Shown here piece by piece: positions 61,618 to 64,000 of a DNA stretch of 64,000 nt. The notes below the pieces were generated by a model. That model was not told where the DNA came from and did not search any database. It saw nothing but the letters and a program-made list of their open reading frames with translations. The translations under genes were made by a program, and so were the position numbers. The stretch covers positions 7,835 to 71,834 of the forward strand of contig JAXGMN010000062.1 of NCBI GenBank assembly GCA_040768665.1, in the 5' to 3' direction. Position 1 is the first letter of the stretch. Every line of letters starts with the position of its first letter. This DNA is from JABWBD01 sp040768665 (GTDB lineage Bacteria > Planctomycetota > Planctomycetia > Pirellulales > Thermoguttaceae).

Positions 61618-62202
61618 TCATCGCGAGATCGCGACCGCCAGGCCCCCAGCGATCGTGATGGGCGAAAGAAAACACAGCAGCCGCTCCCAGTCCCCCTGCA
61701 GGTCGTCGGTGGTAAAAAACGCCTGGAGCAAGGAGTGAGGAAGCGTGGCGACGTCGAACATGGGCACGAAACGAGCACGCTCGCGCTTCCAGAATCGGGT
61801 GTTGGGAAAGTGCTCGGACCACAACACCTGCCAGCGGGCGATGGTCCGGCGGTCTGCACCGAAGGTTGCCGAAAGATCCCGCATGGCGCGCGGTGAGGGC
61901 CCTTGCCGCATCGCCGCCGCCAGGAAGATCACCGGCAGCAGATAAACCTTGGGTCCGAGGAAGCGTGCCGACGGCGGCGTCACTCGCTTGCGACAACCAT
62001 CTCGATCGCAGCACAAACTGAGCTGACGGCGACAATCCTCGGGGAGATCCACCGGCGCGCCACGCGGCTTGCGGAGGTAGTTGGCCGAATGACGTCGCGC
62101 CCCACAGGGACAACCCTCCTGCCGAGCGGCCTTGATGGAATCTCGATCAATCGACAAAAGAAACCGCCAAAACTCGACATCGCGCAGCAACTCATGATGC
62201 AT
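61618..62202 (-). CDS. Zinc-ribbon protein of the transposon, 194 aa
   Basis: I do not recognise a named family. The start is MHHELLRDVEFWRFLLSIDR. Cys pairs (CPCGARRH, then CCDRDGCRKRVTPPSARFLG) form a double zinc ribbon like those at the N-terminus of many transposases. The rest is helical, with an HTH-like stretch (PRAMRDLSATFGADRRTIAR, WQVLW). It lies first in the element, 107 bases upstream of the transposase. A role in end recognition or regulation is inferred. Confidence 0.65.
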   Translation of the reverse strand: MHHELLRDVEFWRFLLSIDRDSIKAARQEGCPCGARRHSANYLRKPRGAPVDLPEDCRRQLSLCCDRDGCRKRVTPPSARFLGPKVYLLPVIFLAAAMRQGPSPRAMRDLSATFGADRRTIARWQVLWSEHFPNTRFWKRERARFVPMFDVATLPHSLLQAFFTTDDLQGDWERLLCFLSPITIAGGLAVAISR

Positions 62203-62388
62203 ACTGGAGTACTCCGGCGTGTTTTCGACTCTCTATCCGGAATACGCCGCCCCTCGGCGACCTCGATCAAGCGATCAGGCTCTCCGAGGGGATTTTTCTT
62301 GAGCACATCAGAGAAGTTGATCGGGATTTGCCGATTGTGCCGCTCGTACCGTGCGCGCCCTCACTGGGGTCAGTGCAGGACCTTCTAG

Positions 62389-62969
62389 GGTCAGTGCGCC
62401 GTTCGTCATTAGTCAAGGTGCTTTCCCAACCTTTCCGCTGTCTCCCTTTGCTGCGGACTGCCTGTCTCGACTCTCGCCACCGCCGTCTGGACGCCGCCGT
62501 GACCTCGGTAGCCCAGTGCGGCGGCCACTTCGCGCGCCGCGGTAGCCAAACGCGACGCTGCGCAAGCTGCGCCGCCACCGGCGCGCCTGCCGTCATCCAC
62601 CCGCCGGGCGAGGCTGCCACAGGCTCCGGTCCTGCCCGAAATGGGCTCACCACGGCATCCACAATCATTTCCAGCGCCGCCACGCGGCTTCAGCGGGACC
62701 AATTGCGGCAAGCAAGGCGTCGTTCGGCTGATCACCCAAAAGCCGCCGCATCTTCGCCACCAAGCGATCCGAACCCACCAGCAGTCCGCGAAAGCGCGCC
62801 GGACTGAGGGCGACGGCCCGCTGGCCCTTCCACGAGGTTGGTTGAAGCATGTCCAGCCGCCGCAGACGGCGGCGGAGTTGGAAGCGTTGCGGCGGTCAAC
62901 GCGTGCCAGGCACTCCCTTCGGCGACGGGACCCGCCAACAACAAAGACTCCCAACCGCTTCAATTCCAC
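62389..62969 (-). pseudogene. Decayed probable REP-associated (Y1-type) transposase C-terminus
   Basis: Reading the minus strand in several frames: MLQPTSWKGQRAVALSPARF, RGLLVGSDRLVAKMRRLLGD, then, shifted, ALGYRGHGGVQTAVARVETG and RETAERLGKHLD with stop at 62411-62409. This resembles the C-terminal end of REP-associated tyrosine transposases, with an HTH-like segment; the HUH catalytic domain was not found. The 44 bases around the stop recur at the window end (63957-64000). The family call is tentative. Confidence 0.45.
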
Positions 62970-63167
62970 GACGCGATGGAATCCAAAGGCTTAAAGAACC
63001 GGCTTCGATTGCGAACCACCCATGCAAGCGGTATAGTGATGTTGGACGTGCGGGACAGGTCAGGTACGTTCCCGTCGTGATGAGGGATTGCCGGAGGCAA
63101 GCCGGGGAGCTATCCTCGGCAACCATCTTCCCAAAGGCGGCGCCAAGGTCCAAGGTACTCAGGCAAC

Positions 63168-63196
63168 TTGGGCTCATCCGCTGTCTAGGGTACAAT
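63168..63196 (+). promoter_or_regulatory. Predicted promoter of the vapBC pair
   Basis: TTGGGC (63168-63173), a 17-base spacer and TACAAT (63191-63196) match the vegetative consensus well. The -10 box is about 62 bases upstream of the antitoxin start. Confidence 0.5.
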
Positions 63197-63257
63197 TGAC
63201 GCAGTCGACCGTACCGTTTCACATCGGGGTATTTGATCGCGAATCGGAGACACCGTG

Positions 63258-63461
63258 ATGAGCGAAGAACTGCAACTCCTCGAACAGCGTGTTGCACAAC
63301 TTGAACGGGATGTTTCTCAGTTGAAGGCTGGGTCTACGGACCGCTCGAGGGAGCCCTGGTGGGAGCGAATTGCGGGACGGTTTGAGAATGACCCTGTGTT
63401 CGACGAGATTGTGCGTCTCGGAAAGGAGTACCGTGAATCCCTACGTCCGGAGGACGAGTAG
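63258..63461 (+). CDS. Antitoxin of a VapBC-type pair, 67 aa
   Basis: MSEELQLLEQRVAQLERDVS is a short coiled coil (heptad Leu/Val), followed by WWERIAGRFENDPVFDEIVR, LGKEYRESLRPEDE, the toxin-binding tail found in antitoxins of PIN toxins. A GTG three bases upstream is an alternative start. Its stop codon adjoins the toxin ATG. Confidence 0.8.
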   Translation: MSEELQLLEQRVAQLERDVSQLKAGSTDRSREPWWERIAGRFENDPVFDEIVRLGKEYRESLRPEDE

Positions 63462-63890
63462 ATGGCTTACGTCATGGACAGCGACCATCTCGTCATTCTG
63501 CAACGCGGAACAGAGCCCGCGTTCCGGAACCTGCAGAGTCGACTTCGTGGCAAGAACTCGACCGACGTCTTCGTCAGCATCGTCAGCTTCCATGAAGAGA
63601 TGCAGGGCTGGCTGGCACTGCTGAATCGTGGTCGATCCGCACAGCAAATCGTCTTGGCATATAGGAAGCTCGAGGAGTTGGGACGATCTTTCTTCGAGAT
63701 GAATGTCCTCGCCTTCTCGGAAGAGGCGCAACGCAAGTTTGATGAATTGAGAAAGAACCGCATCCGAATCGGCACGATGGACCTGCGAATTGCCAGCATC
63801 GCTCTGGTGGAAGGGGCCACCGTGCTGACGGCGAATACCATCGACTTTGAAAAAGTGCCCGGCCTTACGATTGAAGATTGGACACAATGA
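63462..63890 (+). CDS. PIN-domain toxin (VapC type), 142 aa
   Basis: A complete PIN ribonuclease: MAYVMDSDHLVILQRG has the first Asp, SIVSFHEEMQGWLALL the second acidic site, GTMDLRIASIALVEGATVLT the third, and ANTIDFEKVPGLTIEDW the C-terminal end. Such toxins cut tRNA or rRNA when the antitoxin is lost. It starts directly at the antitoxin stop, so translation is coupled. No damage is seen, unlike the pair at 56.6-57.2 kb. Confidence 0.88.
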   Translation: MAYVMDSDHLVILQRGTEPAFRNLQSRLRGKNSTDVFVSIVSFHEEMQGWLALLNRGRSAQQIVLAYRKLEELGRSFFEMNVLAFSEEAQRKFDELRKNRIRIGTMDLRIASIALVEGATVLTANTIDFEKVPGLTIEDWTQ

Positions 63891-63976
63891 TGTGAGGGCG
63901 GCAGAGGTCTGTGGATTTGCTCGTCAAACCATCTCCAGCCTTGCGCAATCTCCTAAGGTCAGAACGCCGTGTGTCA

Positions 63977-64000
63977 TTAGTCAAGGTGCTTTCCCAGCCT
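63977..64000 (-). CDS. 3' end of a second transposase-like gene, running off the window
   Basis: The minus strand encodes RLGKHLD and a stop (TAA at 63979-63977), identical to the end of the decayed copy at 62389-62969, and the 3' flank (GTCATTAGTCAAGGTGCTTT region, GGTCAG..CGCCGT) is shared as well. Only seven codons are inside the window, so the state of this copy is unknown. Confidence 0.5.
   Translation of the reverse strand, partial: RLGKHLD

Larger units (their letters stand above)
57690..62260 (-). mobile_element. Five-gene DDE transposon with RepA-like ATPase and CHC2 zinc finger
   Basis: Five tightly packed genes on the minus strand: a zinc-ribbon protein (61618-62202), an rve-type transposase (59997-61511), an ExeA/TniB-type ATPase (59155-60000), a RepA-like AAA ATPase (58203-59153) and a CHC2 zinc-finger protein (57783-58097). 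The transposase and the ATPase overlap by four bases. A truncated lepA fragment on the left side suggests that the element or its ends broke that gene. I could not define the terminal inverted repeats; the limits given are approximate. Confidence 0.7.

Noticed and set aside
63255..63890. The vapBC pair as cargo inside the five-gene transposon
   Set aside because: It lies beyond the decayed transposase remnant at 62.4-63.0 kb and no transposon end was found on its far side.

Overview
The window reads as chromosomal DNA of a planctomycete, most likely in or near the Pirellulales. This is inferred from high GC, sulfatases beside a ceramidase-family hydrolase and a large secreted toroid-like protein, a double-length UvrA, an EF-G paralogue, a GyrA with an acidic insertion, many secreted proteins of unknown function, and many long palindromic repeats between genes. 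No rRNA, tRNA or CRISPR array was recognised.

Layout. 0-15 kb: a hypothetical gene, gyrA, a folK fused to a nucleoside-kinase-like domain, panC, lgt with an inserted PDZ-like domain, two secreted proteins, smpB with no standard start codon, lipB-lipA followed by a small lipoyl-like domain that lacks the acceptor lysine, and a cysteine-rich exported protein. 15-23 kb: a CBM9-like protein and the 2330-residue tandem UvrA. 23-31 kb: an accessory zone with a decayed defence island (restriction/methylase remnant, DUF2075 ATPase, HTH protein, Vsr endonuclease, PIN toxin), a broken SEC-C protein and the densest palindromic repeats of the window.

30-44 kb: a glycosyltransferase, a three-gene MotA/TolQ-ExbD-like membrane module, then a carbon-scavenging cluster of two sulfatases, a toroid protein and a ceramidase-like hydrolase, separated by repeat elements. 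44-56 kb: hisA, an EF-G-like GTPase, serine acetyltransferase, a YfhO-like membrane protein carrying in-frame repeats, and an operon (thioesterase, iorA, iorB, phenylacetate-CoA ligase, ACT protein) for aryl-pyruvate and aryl-acetate metabolism.

56-64 kb: a second accessory zone with a frameshifted VapBC pair, a lepA 3' fragment, a five-gene DDE transposon (zinc-ribbon protein, rve transposase, ExeA/TniB-type ATPase, RepA-like ATPase, CHC2 zinc finger), a decayed probable REP-associated transposase, an intact VapBC pair, and the 3' end of a second copy of that transposase at the window edge.

Best candidates for undescribed biology: the five-gene transposon; the lipoyl module whose carrier has no lysine and whose LipB seems to lack its catalytic lysine; the three-gene proton-channel module with one Asp-containing and one Asp-less ExbD-like partner; the ACG-initiated smpB; and a family of palindromic elements sharing one inner core, one copy of which sits between 17-bp direct repeats.
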